A stretch of DNA of 64,000 bases, taken from contig NZ_PVTZ01000002.1 of the NCBI RefSeq assembly GCF_003003125.1, forward strand, positions 62,001 to 126,000, written 5' to 3'. Both the position numbers and the translations under genes were made by a program. Of this stretch, positions 36,487-44,444 are shown one piece after another. The DNA is from Laceyella sediminis. Its GTDB lineage: Bacteria > Bacillota > Bacilli > Thermoactinomycetales > Thermoactinomycetaceae. Position 1 is the stretch's first letter, and each line of letters starts with the position of its first letter. Under the pieces are notes generated by a model that was given only the letters and a program-made list of their open reading frames with translations, searched no databases and was not told where the DNA came from.

Positions 36487-37446
36487 ATGATCCGCACATT
36501 GGCATATACCCAAGATGGCCGCATAATTGAAAACCTGCCGATCGAGGAAGTGCAGGCCCTTGATCCCGCATGGTATTGGATCGACTTTCACGCCCCAACC
36601 ATGCAGGAAGCTACTTACTTGGAAAAGTTGGGCTTTGATTCGTTGGCGATCAAAGATTGCCTCCATTATCTGCAACGCCCCAAGTTCGATTACTACGACA
36701 CCTATACCTTTTATGTGTTGCAAGTCTTGAACAACAAAACGTGGAAGCCGGAAGAGATTGACCTGTTTGCCAGTCCCCGCTACATCGTTACCTTCCACTA
36801 CCAAGCGCATGAGGAAATCGACGAAGTCTGGGAACGGGTCAAAACCGACGCCATGGTCCAATCCAAAGGGACTCCCTTCATCATGGTGAAAATCATCGAC
36901 AAAATCGTCGATTACTATTTTCCCATCGTCCAAGGGTTAGAAGACCAGCTCACCATATTGGAAGAGAAAACGCGTAGGCCGCATGCGAGGCTACACACCT
37001 TGATGAAGGAAGTGTTCAAAATTCGCGGCGAACTGTTGGCATTGCGCCACACCATCTGGCCCATGCGCGACCTTTTGTACCGCATCCTCAATTCAGAGCG
37101 CCTGCATCTTTCAATCGAAGAGCGTCGCCAATACAAATCCATCCACGACCATCTGGAACGGCTTGGCCAGATGGTGGAATCAAGCCGAGATATGACAGCC
37201 GACATCCGCGACAATTATCTTTCGCTCAATTCCTACCGGATGAATTCAGTGATGATGACCCTCACCGTCATCACGGTGATCTTCATGCCGCTGACGTTTA
37301 TCGCTGGCATCTACGGCATGAACTTCGAGCATATGCCAGAATTGAAATGGCGTTACGGTTATTTCTTCGTGCTAGGCCTGATGGGTTTCATCGGCGTCGC
37401 CATGTATATGTGGTTCCGCAAGAAAGGCTGGTTTGAAAAGGAGTAG
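36487..37446 (+). CDS. corA: CorA-family Mg2+/Co2+ channel
   Basis: A pentameric divalent-cation channel of the cytoplasmic membrane, normally importing Mg2+. The 319-residue protein has the long cytoplasmic alpha/beta funnel domain followed by two carboxyl helices, MTLTVITVIFMPLTFIAGIY and FFVLGLMGFIGVAMYMWF, joined by the signature YGMNFEHMPE, and ends in a basic tail (RKKGWFEKE). ATG at 36487 is chosen since AGGGGGGG lies just before it; the longer frame from 36226 crosses non-coding sequence. The next gene starts seven bases after its stop. Confidence 0.95.
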   Translation: MIRTLAYTQDGRIIENLPIEEVQALDPAWYWIDFHAPTMQEATYLEKLGFDSLAIKDCLHYLQRPKFDYYDTYTFYVLQVLNNKTWKPEEIDLFASPRYIVTFHYQAHEEIDEVWERVKTDAMVQSKGTPFIMVKIIDKIVDYYFPIVQGLEDQLTILEEKTRRPHARLHTLMKEVFKIRGELLALRHTIWPMRDLLYRILNSERLHLSIEERRQYKSIHDHLERLGQMVESSRDMTADIRDNYLSLNSYRMNSVMMTLTVITVIFMPLTFIAGIYGMNFEHMPELKWRYGYFFVLGLMGFIGVAMYMWFRKKGWFEKE

Positions 37447-37453
37447 TCAGCCC

Positions 37454-38332
37454 ATGCAATCGTCAATCAAATCACTGACCGCAATCATTTCCTTATGTCT
37501 GGCAACAACCGCGTGCTCCGGGACCCAGGTCACTACCGATCACCCCCAAGCACGCCCCACTACCCAATCGACTGCCGCGCCAACCGCAAAGCCATCGACC
37601 AACACAGCCGCATTGCCTTCAGTAGAGGAGATCAAACAACGGGTGCAAACCAAATTCGAAGGCCAAAAGCCCCGCAAATGGGGAGAGCACCTTCCCGGCG
37701 TCATCGATCGCCTACCGACCCAGGAAAAACTGATCGCCCTGACTTTCGACGCCTGTGGCGGACAGCACGGTAGCGGCTATGACGCACCGCTGATCCAATA
37801 CTTGGAGCGTGAGCAGATTCCGGCCACGCTCTTTATCAACAGCCGCTGGATTGAACGCAATGAACAGATTTTCTTGCGCTTGGCGCGGCAGCCGCTGTTT
37901 GAAATCGAAAACCACGGCACGGTTCACCGTCCCCTTTCCGTCAATGGGCGCGCCATCTACGGCATCCGCGGCACGGCAAACGTGAATGAAGCATTGGAAG
38001 AAGTGCTGGGCAATGACCGCAAAATCATGGAGTTGACCGGAAAGAAGCCAAAGTTTTTCCGTTCGGGTACCGCCTATTATGATGATGTGGCGGTCAAAAT
38101 CATCCATGAAACGGGGGAACGCCCCGTCAACTTCGATGTAATCGGCGACGCGGGTGCCACCTTCTCCGCCCGCCAAGTAAAACAAGCTTTACTTACAGCT
38201 AAGCCCGGCTCCATCGTCATCCTCCATTTCAATCAGCCGCAAGGGGACACCGCCGAAGGGTTGAAACAGGCGATCCCTCTGCTGCGGAAACAAGGATACC
38301 GCTTTGTGAAGCTGGAAGATGTGTTGAAATGA
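37454..38332 (+). CDS. Secreted polysaccharide deacetylase (NodB fold)
   Basis: A 292-residue exported enzyme that probably removes acetyl groups from cell-wall or other polysaccharide. The signal region (LTAIISLCLATTACSG) could be processed as a lipoprotein, although the residue at -3 is not ideal, and is followed by a Thr/Pro/Ala-rich linker. NodB motif 1 is IALTFDACGG, motif 2 IENHGTVHRPL (HxxxH metal ligands), motif 3 FFRSGTAYYDD and motif 5 IVILHFNQP. DACGG and the short insertions resemble the polysaccharide deacetylase subgroup of spore formers. It is translated right after corA. Confidence 0.88.
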   Translation: MQSSIKSLTAIISLCLATTACSGTQVTTDHPQARPTTQSTAAPTAKPSTNTAALPSVEEIKQRVQTKFEGQKPRKWGEHLPGVIDRLPTQEKLIALTFDACGGQHGSGYDAPLIQYLEREQIPATLFINSRWIERNEQIFLRLARQPLFEIENHGTVHRPLSVNGRAIYGIRGTANVNEALEEVLGNDRKIMELTGKKPKFFRSGTAYYDDVAVKIIHETGERPVNFDVIGDAGATFSARQVKQALLTAKPGSIVILHFNQPQGDTAEGLKQAIPLLRKQGYRFVKLEDVLK

Positions 38333-38334
38333 AA

Positions 38335-38370
38335 AAGGCATGGATCTTTTGATCCATGCCTTCGTTTGTT
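38335..38370. terminator. Bidirectional terminator
   Basis: AAGGCATGGATC (38335-38346) pairs perfectly with GATCCATGCCTT (38351-38362) around TTTT. T-rich sequence follows on both strands, so it serves the deacetylase gene and the converging DUF350 gene. Confidence 0.85.
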
Positions 38371-38405
38371 CACATAGGGAACCGGTGCCAATCATCTCTC
38401 GCCCC

Positions 38406-38840
38406 TTAATAACTGATCAACGCGGCCATCACCAAACCCACTCCAACGCTCAAGCGCGATGCGAAAATGGCGACGGGCACATTCCCCTTAGGGATCTCTT
38501 TGACCACACTAAACGGGGCCAGTAAGTTAAACAAGTAGAACATGATAATTTGAAACACGATCCCCACGGAACCCCAGATCAATAAGTCGACCACGCTCAC
38601 CGAGTGGAATATCGCCGAAGCCACCACCAACATCAATCCGAGCATCTTGCCGCTCAGATCATGAGCTGCTGCAGCCGCCGCATTTTTTTTGGCGGGATCA
38701 TCTGTGTTCGCGCCCTGCCGAATCAATTCCACTTCCTTGTAGGGTGTCGCCCATAAGAAGGCGATAAACCCCACAATGACCAGCGGGATCGTCACGGCCA
38801 AGTATAATGCAAAATTCTGGAATAATGCTAGTTGACTCAT
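38406..38840 (-). CDS. DUF350 (YjfL-type) membrane protein
   Basis: A 144-residue integral membrane protein with about four helices: FALYLAVTIPLVIVGFIAFL, MLGLMLVVASAIFHSVSVVD, GSVGIVFQIIMFYLFNLLA and LSVGVGLVMAALISY. This pattern and the amphipathic KEIPKGNVPVAIFASRLSVG segment fit DUF350. The molecular role of DUF350 is not known; members are often encoded with glutathionylspermidine-synthase-like enzymes, as here. The ATG follows the TAG of that gene directly, so translation is coupled. Last gene of a four-gene minus-strand unit. Confidence 0.85.
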   Translation of the reverse strand: MSQLALFQNFALYLAVTIPLVIVGFIAFLWATPYKEVELIRQGANTDDPAKKNAAAAAAHDLSGKMLGLMLVVASAIFHSVSVVDLLIWGSVGIVFQIIMFYLFNLLAPFSVVKEIPKGNVPVAIFASRLSVGVGLVMAALISY

Positions 38841-40103
38841 CTATTTTCCCCTCTCTCCCAGCAGACCGACTGGCAAATAATAGGAGCGATCGCCGGTGAT
38901 ATGCTTGTCCACCCGTGCGACAATCGCCGAGGCTTGACCACCGATCAAAAACGAGCTCCACAGCAGCTCCCCAGTGAACGGACCACGCCATGTCTCCACT
39001 TCCACTCGCTCCATCTCGGCCAATTCTTGATAAATCATCATCTGCTCCCAATACAACGTTTCCTTGTCATGGGCGATGATCGCGCCGTTGCGGTCATACA
39101 GGGTAACGGCTCCGCCTTCCCGACCGAAAATCGGCTTCCGGACATATGCCCGCTTGCCATGAAACGGATTATCCATATAGGTAGGCAACATGTAGCGTTG
39201 AATGCACGCCCGTTCCTCCGCGGTGTAAAACAACTGTGAGTCGCTCAAGTTCCATATCAGCGCTTGCATGGCTTTGGTTTGCGACAGCAACGCCTGGGGT
39301 GGATTGATTAACGCCAAGTGCTTGTCGGCAACCAATCGCAACAAATGTTTTCCTGTCGGATATCCATGTTCATCCTCGTCATCGGCCAGAATCTCCAACG
39401 CATGTAGCCGATACAACACATCCACCGGGGCAAACCCGCTGCCATCCGGTGCATACAGGCGGCTCCCCTTGACCGCCAGCTCCGACAACGGGACGAATGC
39501 GGCCTCTAACCCTGATTCCCGAAGCAAATACTTGGTTGTCCCCGCGTCTTCCTCGTGCCAGTCCAACGCGCTGAACACCACCCGTTCGGTGGCGTAACCG
39601 CTCTGCCGGTATCGTTCCACAAGTTCTTGGAAAACCGGGCGGAAACGGCGGTGTTCGCCTTGGTTGGGATCAGTGGCGCCAAAGGCCTTACACACCAATC
39701 CGTTTACATAAAAAGCTTCCACGATACATGTGGGAGTGTCACTGTTAAATTCGAGCATCTTCAATCCTTGCGGCGTATGGGCAAAGTCAAAACGACCGAT
39801 GGCAGTGGGTGCCGACGAATTGATGGACAAGCGTACAGCTCCCCAAGCCGCTTCGGGGATGCCCAGCTCCCTTAAGAGGGCATCAGACCCTTCCTGAACG
39901 ATGCGAGCCGTTTTCGCGAAAATCTGGCCTAAGCGCTCTGTGGCAAACGCCAGCTCTTGGCGAAACGCTTCGCTAATGGGATGGACAGTAGCCAATGCAT
40001 ATTCAGATTGATCATCTTTATCCCAATCCCATGTGAAAATTCCGGCTTCCCGAATCGGAGCATAAATTTCCGTCCGCCGCCGCGCATAATCGTCACGTCG
40101 CAT
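38841..40103 (-). CDS. Glutathionylspermidine-synthase-like ATP-grasp ligase
   Basis: A 420-residue ATP-grasp amide ligase of the family containing the synthase domain of E. coli Gss and YjfC. Such enzymes join a carboxylate to an amine; the true substrates of the Gram-positive branch are unknown, so no glutathionylspermidine activity is claimed. Visible segments are RDDYARRRTEIY at the start, KMLEFNSDTPTCIVEAF near residue 115 and the ATP-binding carboxyl part YVRKPIFGREGGAVTLYD. ATG at 40103 is used since the family start matches there; it lies one base after the stop of the lipoprotein gene. Confidence 0.85.
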   Translation of the reverse strand: MRRDDYARRRTEIYAPIREAGIFTWDWDKDDQSEYALATVHPISEAFRQELAFATERLGQIFAKTARIVQEGSDALLRELGIPEAAWGAVRLSINSSAPTAIGRFDFAHTPQGLKMLEFNSDTPTCIVEAFYVNGLVCKAFGATDPNQGEHRRFRPVFQELVERYRQSGYATERVVFSALDWHEEDAGTTKYLLRESGLEAAFVPLSELAVKGSRLYAPDGSGFAPVDVLYRLHALEILADDEDEHGYPTGKHLLRLVADKHLALINPPQALLSQTKAMQALIWNLSDSQLFYTAEERACIQRYMLPTYMDNPFHGKRAYVRKPIFGREGGAVTLYDRNGAIIAHDKETLYWEQMMIYQELAEMERVEVETWRGPFTGELLWSSFLIGGQASAIVARVDKHITGDRSYYLPVGLLGERGK

Positions 40104-40104
40104 C

Positions 40105-40389
40105 TTATCCGCTGGAGCCTCCCGATTTCCGGCCAATCCCTTTTTTGAAATCGACGTCGTTCTCGGTAACCAAGCGGCTATCCGGTTTGATGTAGGCGAA
40201 GCGCTTCCCTTTTTTTACCACATAATTGTCTGGATCATAGTAGCTACCATCATCGTCGCAACGCCGATCCCGATTGTCGTCAAAACACAGCTCGATATCT
40301 TCATCGCCGCACCCGGCCAAGGGCACGGCAACCATCGCAGCGGCAAACAACTTCACCAACCGTTGGCTTTTCCCTTGTTGCTCTCCCAT
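40105..40389 (-). CDS. Small lipoprotein of the DUF350 cluster
   Basis: A 94-residue protein with a lipoprotein signal (LFAAAMVAVPLAGC, lipobox LAGC), then a short acidic, cysteine-containing segment ELCFDDNRDRRCDDDGSYYD and a glycine-rich basic end. The two further cysteines could form a disulphide. It resembles in position and type the small lipoproteins beside yjfC-like genes in other bacteria, but I do not recognise the family with certainty. ATG at 40389 follows GAGGGG. It overlaps no other gene and is coupled to the ligase gene downstream. Confidence 0.7.
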   Translation of the reverse strand: MGEQQGKSQRLVKLFAAAMVAVPLAGCGDEDIELCFDDNRDRRCDDDGSYYDPDNYVVKKGKRFAYIKPDSRLVTENDVDFKKGIGRKSGGSSG

Positions 40390-40397
40390 TTTTCCCC

Positions 40398-40853
40398 TCA
40401 CTCTTCCGTTGTTGGCTTGGCGTAAATCACATACACTTTTCGGTTTTCATCCACTTCCGTCGATGTCTTCTCCCATTCTTGATCGCCAATCATCAGATAA
40501 TCACCCAATAAGTGCAATAATGCTTCTTGCGGATCATAGAAACGAAGCCGGTGAACCAAGGGATAATCGTCCATCCCCTCGCGGAAATGGCGCACCTCCA
40601 TACAGATCCCTACCCAGTCTGGCATGAAGACGGGACCGGATGGGGCTTCATCCTCATCGGGGCTTTCAATGACATATATCACATACAGATCCCCTTCAAT
40701 CGCGGTGGATGTTTTCTCGTAGACGCGGGTTCCCTTGACCAAGTAGTCGCAAGCAAACCGCATCAACACTTCCCCATTCGACAAGGACGAATAACCGAAA
40801 AGGCCGGGAAACCCCTGTTTTTCATCACACAGCCGATATTCCAATCTGACCAT
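40398..40853 (-). CDS. Unknown protein with an internal duplication, DUF350 cluster
   Basis: A 151-residue soluble, acidic protein of unknown function. It consists of two similar halves: DYLVKGTRVYEKTSTAIEGD then LYVIYV near residue 36, and DYLMIGDQEWEKTSTEVDEN then KVYVIYA near residue 118. Each half seems to be a short alpha/beta unit ending in a strong beta strand. It is the first gene of the unit with the lipoprotein, ATP-grasp ligase and DUF350 protein, so it is likely to take part in the same process. The ATG has GGGGGAG upstream. Confidence 0.65.
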   Translation of the reverse strand: MVRLEYRLCDEKQGFPGLFGYSSLSNGEVLMRFACDYLVKGTRVYEKTSTAIEGDLYVIYVIESPDEDEAPSGPVFMPDWVGICMEVRHFREGMDDYPLVHRLRFYDPQEALLHLLGDYLMIGDQEWEKTSTEVDENRKVYVIYAKPTTEE

Positions 40854-40968
40854 GGCGCTCCCCCAACTTTCCTCCCATTCTCACATCTGACTTGGTTTGC
40901 ACGCCAGCAATGGTCCTTTTATCAGCGGACAGGCGCGCAACTTTGACATACAACTAGGTTCGATACCT

Positions 40969-41634
40969 TTAGCTTTGCGCGCCCGCTTTGCTCTGTCTTT
41001 GTTTGAACCAGCGACCAAGCAAGAGCACCGCGGCAACCAGCAGAATGATGAATCCGTATTTGATAGAGGGTTCTTCAAAGTACGCTTTGATCAACTTCTC
41101 ATCGACAATCATTTTGGCGGCGGTAAACGCCAAAACTCCCGAACCAATATATATGATCCATGGGTATTTGTCCATCAGCTTGAGGAAGACGGTGCTACCC
41201 CAGACCACAATCGGCACGCTGATGATCAGTCCTAGCACGACCAGTAAAAAGTCGCCATGAGCCGCGCCCGCAACCGCCAACACATTGTCCAAGCCCATCA
41301 CCGCATCGGCGATGATGATTGTGCGGATCGCCGCCCACATGCTATCTGCGGCTTTTACATCATGATCTTTCTCCTCAATCAACAGCTTAAACGCAATCCA
41401 AGTCAAAATAATCCCGCCGATCAAAAGCAAACCAGGTATTTTCAGCAGCCAGACGACCGCCAGTGTCGCCAATACCCGGATCACAACCGCCCCGAGAGTT
41501 CCCCAGATAATCACTTGTTTTTGTTTGTCCTTGGGCAAATTGCGTGCGGCCAACCCGATCACAATCGCATTATCACCCGCCAACACCAAGTCAATGATCA
41601 CAATTGATAGCAACGCTGTAAAAAATTCCATCAT
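40969..41634 (-). CDS. TerC-family membrane protein (probable Mn2+ exporter)
   Basis: A 221-residue protein with seven predicted helices, of the TerC/YjbE/YkoY family, several members of which export Mn2+ or metallate secreted proteins. The two half-signatures are present: DLVLAGDNAIVIGLAARNLP near residue 15 and IIADAVMGLDNVLAVAGAAH near residue 108, with their membrane-embedded acidic residues. A yybP-ykoY Mn2+ riboswitch in the 5' leader strongly supports a manganese role. ATG at 41634 or 41631 may be used. Confidence 0.9.
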   Translation of the reverse strand: MMEFFTALLSIVIIDLVLAGDNAIVIGLAARNLPKDKQKQVIIWGTLGAVVIRVLATLAVVWLLKIPGLLLIGGIILTWIAFKLLIEEKDHDVKAADSMWAAIRTIIIADAVMGLDNVLAVAGAAHGDFLLVVLGLIISVPIVVWGSTVFLKLMDKYPWIIYIGSGVLAFTAAKMIVDEKLIKAYFEEPSIKYGFIILLVAAVLLLGRWFKQRQSKAGAQS

Positions 41635-41682
41635 GTTTGATCATACACCCCCGAAAATAGTATCCTTCCACATTGGCAAAAT

Positions 41683-41741
41683 ACACAAAAAGACCTTTAC
41701 TTTTCCAAACTCAAAATCACGCTTGGAAAAGTAAAGGTCTT
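41683..41741 (-). terminator. Riboswitch expression-platform terminator
   Basis: AAGACCTTTACTTTTCCAA and its exact complement (41723-41741 and 41690-41708) form a 19-base stem followed on the minus strand by TTTTTGTGTATTTT. Its 5' arm includes the CCTTTA that would close the P1 helix of the aptamer, so the two folds exclude each other. Confidence 0.9.
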
Positions 41742-41821
41742 GCCAACAACGGTTACGTTGCCAACAAAGCCGGGGCATATGCCCGTAATGACGACTTTGC
41801 TGTACCAGCTACTCCCCTTTA
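41732..41821 (-). promoter_or_regulatory. yybP-ykoY (Mn2+) riboswitch aptamer
   Basis: On the minus strand the leader has the conserved blocks AAAGGGGAGTAGC, GGTACAG, GTCGTCATTACGGGC and CCCCGGCTTTGTTGGC of the yybP-ykoY class. P1 forms between TAAAGG (41816-41821) and CCTTTA (41732-41737). Mn2+ binding would favour P1, break the overlapping terminator and switch the TerC-type exporter gene on. Confidence 0.92.
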
Positions 41822-41861
41822 TTCAAAACGAGAAAGTATTCCATTAGCGAACTACCCTTCT

Positions 41862-41890
41862 ATCATAGTCAACGGCTTATTCTCCGTCAA
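41862..41890 (-). promoter_or_regulatory. SigA promoter of the riboswitch-terC transcript
   Basis: On the minus strand TTGACG (41885-41890) and TATGAT (41862-41867) are separated by 17 bases, about 40 bases before the aptamer. The remaining gap to 42039 has no other feature. Confidence 0.75.
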
Positions 41891-42039
41891 TGGATAGAGC
41901 TGACAATGTTTCCAGAACCCATGATGAATTTCGTAAGTTTCAATTCTTTTTTCACATAATATCATACTTACGCCACAAAGTCGCCTCTTATGTAACGGCA
42001 AGTGAAAAATAAGACGTATACGAGAAGAACGATGAGAAA

Positions 42040-42067
42040 ATAAAAAAGCTCCCGTAAACCGGGAGCT
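42040..42067 (-). terminator. Terminator at the end of the prophage late operon
   Basis: AGCTCCCG (42047-42054) pairs with CGGGAGCT (42060-42067); on the minus strand TTTTTTATTTT follows. Confidence 0.9.
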
Positions 42068-42123
42068 GTAAGTTCGTTGGCAAAAAGCCAGCGCTGATGC
42101 CTGAGCCTGTGTTCCTGAAAACC

Positions 42124-42330
42124 CTAAGCCATCAACGTTTTATTTCGTTTGAGCGTCCCCTGCTCGGGAGCCGTTTGATTGATCATGCATACATTCACAC
42201 CCGCGCCAGTCACCTTGACCGCGCGGCTCCAGTTCAAAGCACGGTAAGCGATGTTCTTGGCGTAGGTGTTTACATCAAATTTTTCGCTCACCGGTTCTTC
42301 CAACTCGACAGTCAACACAATCTTATTCAT
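42124..42330 (-). CDS. Small phage protein, unknown
   Basis: A 68-residue protein, MNKIVLTVELEEPVSEKFDV onward, that looks like a short alpha/beta unit ending INQTAPEQGTLKRNKTLMA. I do not recognise a family. ATG at 42330 is chosen because GGGAGG lies seven bases upstream; the longer frame enters the protease gene. It is the last gene of the late operon, behind capsid and protease, and could be a head decoration or accessory protein, but that is only a guess from position. Confidence 0.6.
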   Translation of the reverse strand: MNKIVLTVELEEPVSEKFDVNTYAKNIAYRALNWSRAVKVTGAGVNVCMINQTAPEQGTLKRNKTLMA

Positions 42331-42364
42331 GGTGATTCCTCCCTTTTTCTGCTGGGACGCCGCT

Positions 42365-43168
42365 TTATCCCCTTCTGAAGGCACAAGGGGAGTCCACTTC
42401 GACAGACACCCCTGTCCGTTTGGCGTAGTGCTCGATTACACGCAGGCGCTGATTCAACTCCCCCATCTCCCCCTCCAGCTCAAACGCGCAAGACACGCGG
42501 TTTTGCTCTTTCATGCCAAACAGATAATGAAGGAACCGCCCGGTGTTGGCTCCTGTCACAAACACGCGCATGCGTAGCGGCTCGCTGGCGGAGAATGAAG
42601 GGAGTTGTTGGCGTACATTACCCGCTTCCGGAATCAGCAGGGATTTAAACGCAATTGGCGTTCCGTACTCCAAGTCCGCGTCGGCGCCCCATGCGTTCCG
42701 AACTCCCTTCTGCACTTGAAAGGCAGCATGCGGGTTGGCGGGGACACTGACGACGCTGATTTCCACCAAATCGATTTTTTCAATGAGATGGCGATGAGGA
42801 GCTAATTGCCGGCGGTGAAAATAACCGCCAATGGAAAACGATCTCAATGTGCCTTGCTCGATTTGTTTGCGAATCCCCTCAAGGTGGGGGTCTGGCGATC
42901 GGTTCACTTGGGCTATGACATACAATCCGCGCTGATCCAGATGCGCTTCTAGCACTTGGCCAATCGGTTTTTTATGGTCGTGATATGCCAGCAGGATCGG
43001 ATTCTTCATGTATTGTTCTATGCTGTCGTCAAACGCTTTCGGATCAATCGTATCCCCATGGCGATCCCGCTCATGAAAGGTACTGGCGTACCCTTCCAGC
43101 AGAAGCGCGCCTTCTTCGACGTCCTTGGCCTTACGGATGCGATGAATGACGGGAAATGGTCGACTCAT
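42365..43168 (-). CDS. HK97-type prohead protease
   Basis: A serine protease that trims the capsid protein and scaffold during head maturation. The 267-residue product shows the family core in the first 150 residues: LEGYASTFHERDRHGDTIDP near residue 24, ILLAYHDHKKPIGQVLEAHL near residue 58 (catalytic His region) and TLRSFSIGGYF near residue 107 (catalytic Ser), then VEISVVSVPANPHA near residue 136. A carboxyl extension of some 100 residues is not explained. AAAGGAGG precedes the ATG. It lies downstream of the capsid gene, the reverse of the usual order. Confidence 0.85.
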   Translation of the reverse strand: MSRPFPVIHRIRKAKDVEEGALLLEGYASTFHERDRHGDTIDPKAFDDSIEQYMKNPILLAYHDHKKPIGQVLEAHLDQRGLYVIAQVNRSPDPHLEGIRKQIEQGTLRSFSIGGYFHRRQLAPHRHLIEKIDLVEISVVSVPANPHAAFQVQKGVRNAWGADADLEYGTPIAFKSLLIPEAGNVRQQLPSFSASEPLRMRVFVTGANTGRFLHYLFGMKEQNRVSCAFELEGEMGELNQRLRVIEHYAKRTGVSVEVDSPCAFRRG

Positions 43169-43211
43169 GGGAACCTCCTTTCCAAAAGGAAGCGTGGGGC
43201 CGCATCCGGCC

Positions 43212-44279
43212 TCACGCTTTCTTCAACAGTGCCTTGACGACCCCATCGGCAAACCCACCGCTCTTGTGTGGATAGGCGATGGCAGTACGTACCGTCGCTT
43301 CAATCTTGTTTTTGTCACCCTCCAGCGGAAAGACCCGTATCGTTACATTTCGGCGCTGGGACAGCAAAACCGACGCCCGGTTCGCCAAAATGATCGGATA
43401 AGTGGGGGTCGTTCCGTCAACAGCGTCCAACGTGGTGAGTGGCGCTACGCTCATACCGTAAAATTTGCCCAGCTCTCCGCTGATGATCGTGGCGCTTGGG
43501 CCATACATGTCTTGCGTCTTCACTTCCCCGGCTTGAACCAGATTCCAATACAATTCAGGATGGAGATACATGACGATGTTGGCCGGGTCCAAATTGTACG
43601 GGGCTCCCATCGCCGATAACAAACTCATCACAGTTTGCGCGGCGTTAGCTGGGGTCAAGCTCCCTCCTGGCACGGCAGCAGTCTTGTCGGCAGCGTTGGC
43701 TAGCAAGCCATGGGTGGCATCATCTAGGAACAGCATTTTCTCTTCCGCCCGCATCAGATTGACCGCCAGTTGGTTTTTCAGAAACGCCATTATTTCCGGG
43801 ATGTTTTCCTCTTCAAATTCGGTTGTCGCTTCCGCCGTAATCATCAGTTTGCGGTGGTTGAAAACAACCTTACCGTAGTGGTCACTCACCGGCTGGGACG
43901 CTACCGTCTCCCCTTCCGATCCAATCAGCGAAGCAGTGAAATCACTGGCCACTACCGGTAGCTCAAACGGGTCCTTGGGAGCATTAAAGATTTGGTGGTA
44001 ATTGCGCACTTTGGACTGCTGACGGATTTTGTCTATGATCTGCGCGCCCAACGATTCCGGCTCCCACTGTGTCTCCGGCAATTCCCCAGCCGCTTTCGCC
44101 TCGATCATTTTCAGATCGGACAGGGAGATTTCCTCACTGTAGCTTTTGCAGTGGAGAATCGCGTCCAGCAATTGCTCATCCGCAGGGGATAAAGCTGCGT
44201 ACTTGCCCGAACCAATGTGGATCCGCGGGGTTCCTCCAGCGTAATAACTACGGGTACTTCCGAATGGATAAGTAGACAT
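43212..44279 (-). CDS. HK97-fold major capsid protein
   Basis: A 355-residue major head protein. The amino third is helical, as in a scaffold-like delta domain, followed by typical capsid segments: VVASDFTASLIGSEGETVAS, GKVVFNHRKLMITAEATTEF (the E-loop/P-domain region), IMAFLKNQLAVNLMRAEEKM and, near the end, ILANRASVLLSQRRNVTIRV. ATG at 44279 follows AAGGAG; GTG at 44288 is in frame but lies on that site. A 165-base A+T-rich gap with a candidate promoter separates it from the amidase gene. Its position after the lysis genes is unusual. Confidence 0.82.
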   Translation of the reverse strand: MSTYPFGSTRSYYAGGTPRIHIGSGKYAALSPADEQLLDAILHCKSYSEEISLSDLKMIEAKAAGELPETQWEPESLGAQIIDKIRQQSKVRNYHQIFNAPKDPFELPVVASDFTASLIGSEGETVASQPVSDHYGKVVFNHRKLMITAEATTEFEEENIPEIMAFLKNQLAVNLMRAEEKMLFLDDATHGLLANAADKTAAVPGGSLTPANAAQTVMSLLSAMGAPYNLDPANIVMYLHPELYWNLVQAGEVKTQDMYGPSATIISGELGKFYGMSVAPLTTLDAVDGTTPTYPIILANRASVLLSQRRNVTIRVFPLEGDKNKIEATVRTAIAYPHKSGGFADGVVKALLKKA

Positions 44280-44374
44280 CTCGCTCACTCCTTAAATGAT
44301 GTTATTTGGCCTGCGATGCGCAGACCCTGTTTAAACAAACATAAACTATGTGGTTAAATTTATATAAATATTCT

Positions 44375-44402
44375 CCTATACGTTTATTTTACAGCGGGTC
44401 AA
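44375..44402 (-). promoter_or_regulatory. Candidate promoter of the capsid-protease module
   Basis: On the minus strand TTGACC (44397-44402) and TATAGG (44375-44380) are 16 bases apart within the only long A+T-rich gap of the late region, about 95 bases before the capsid start. Confidence 0.45.
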
Positions 44403-44444
44403 ACGCCCGGGGTAGAGACAATTCCTTCACACCCTCGGCCCCGC

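Noticed and set aside
41890-42123. Left attachment site of the prophage
   Set aside because: The host/phage border must lie here, but without the right end or an integrase no direct repeat can be identified.
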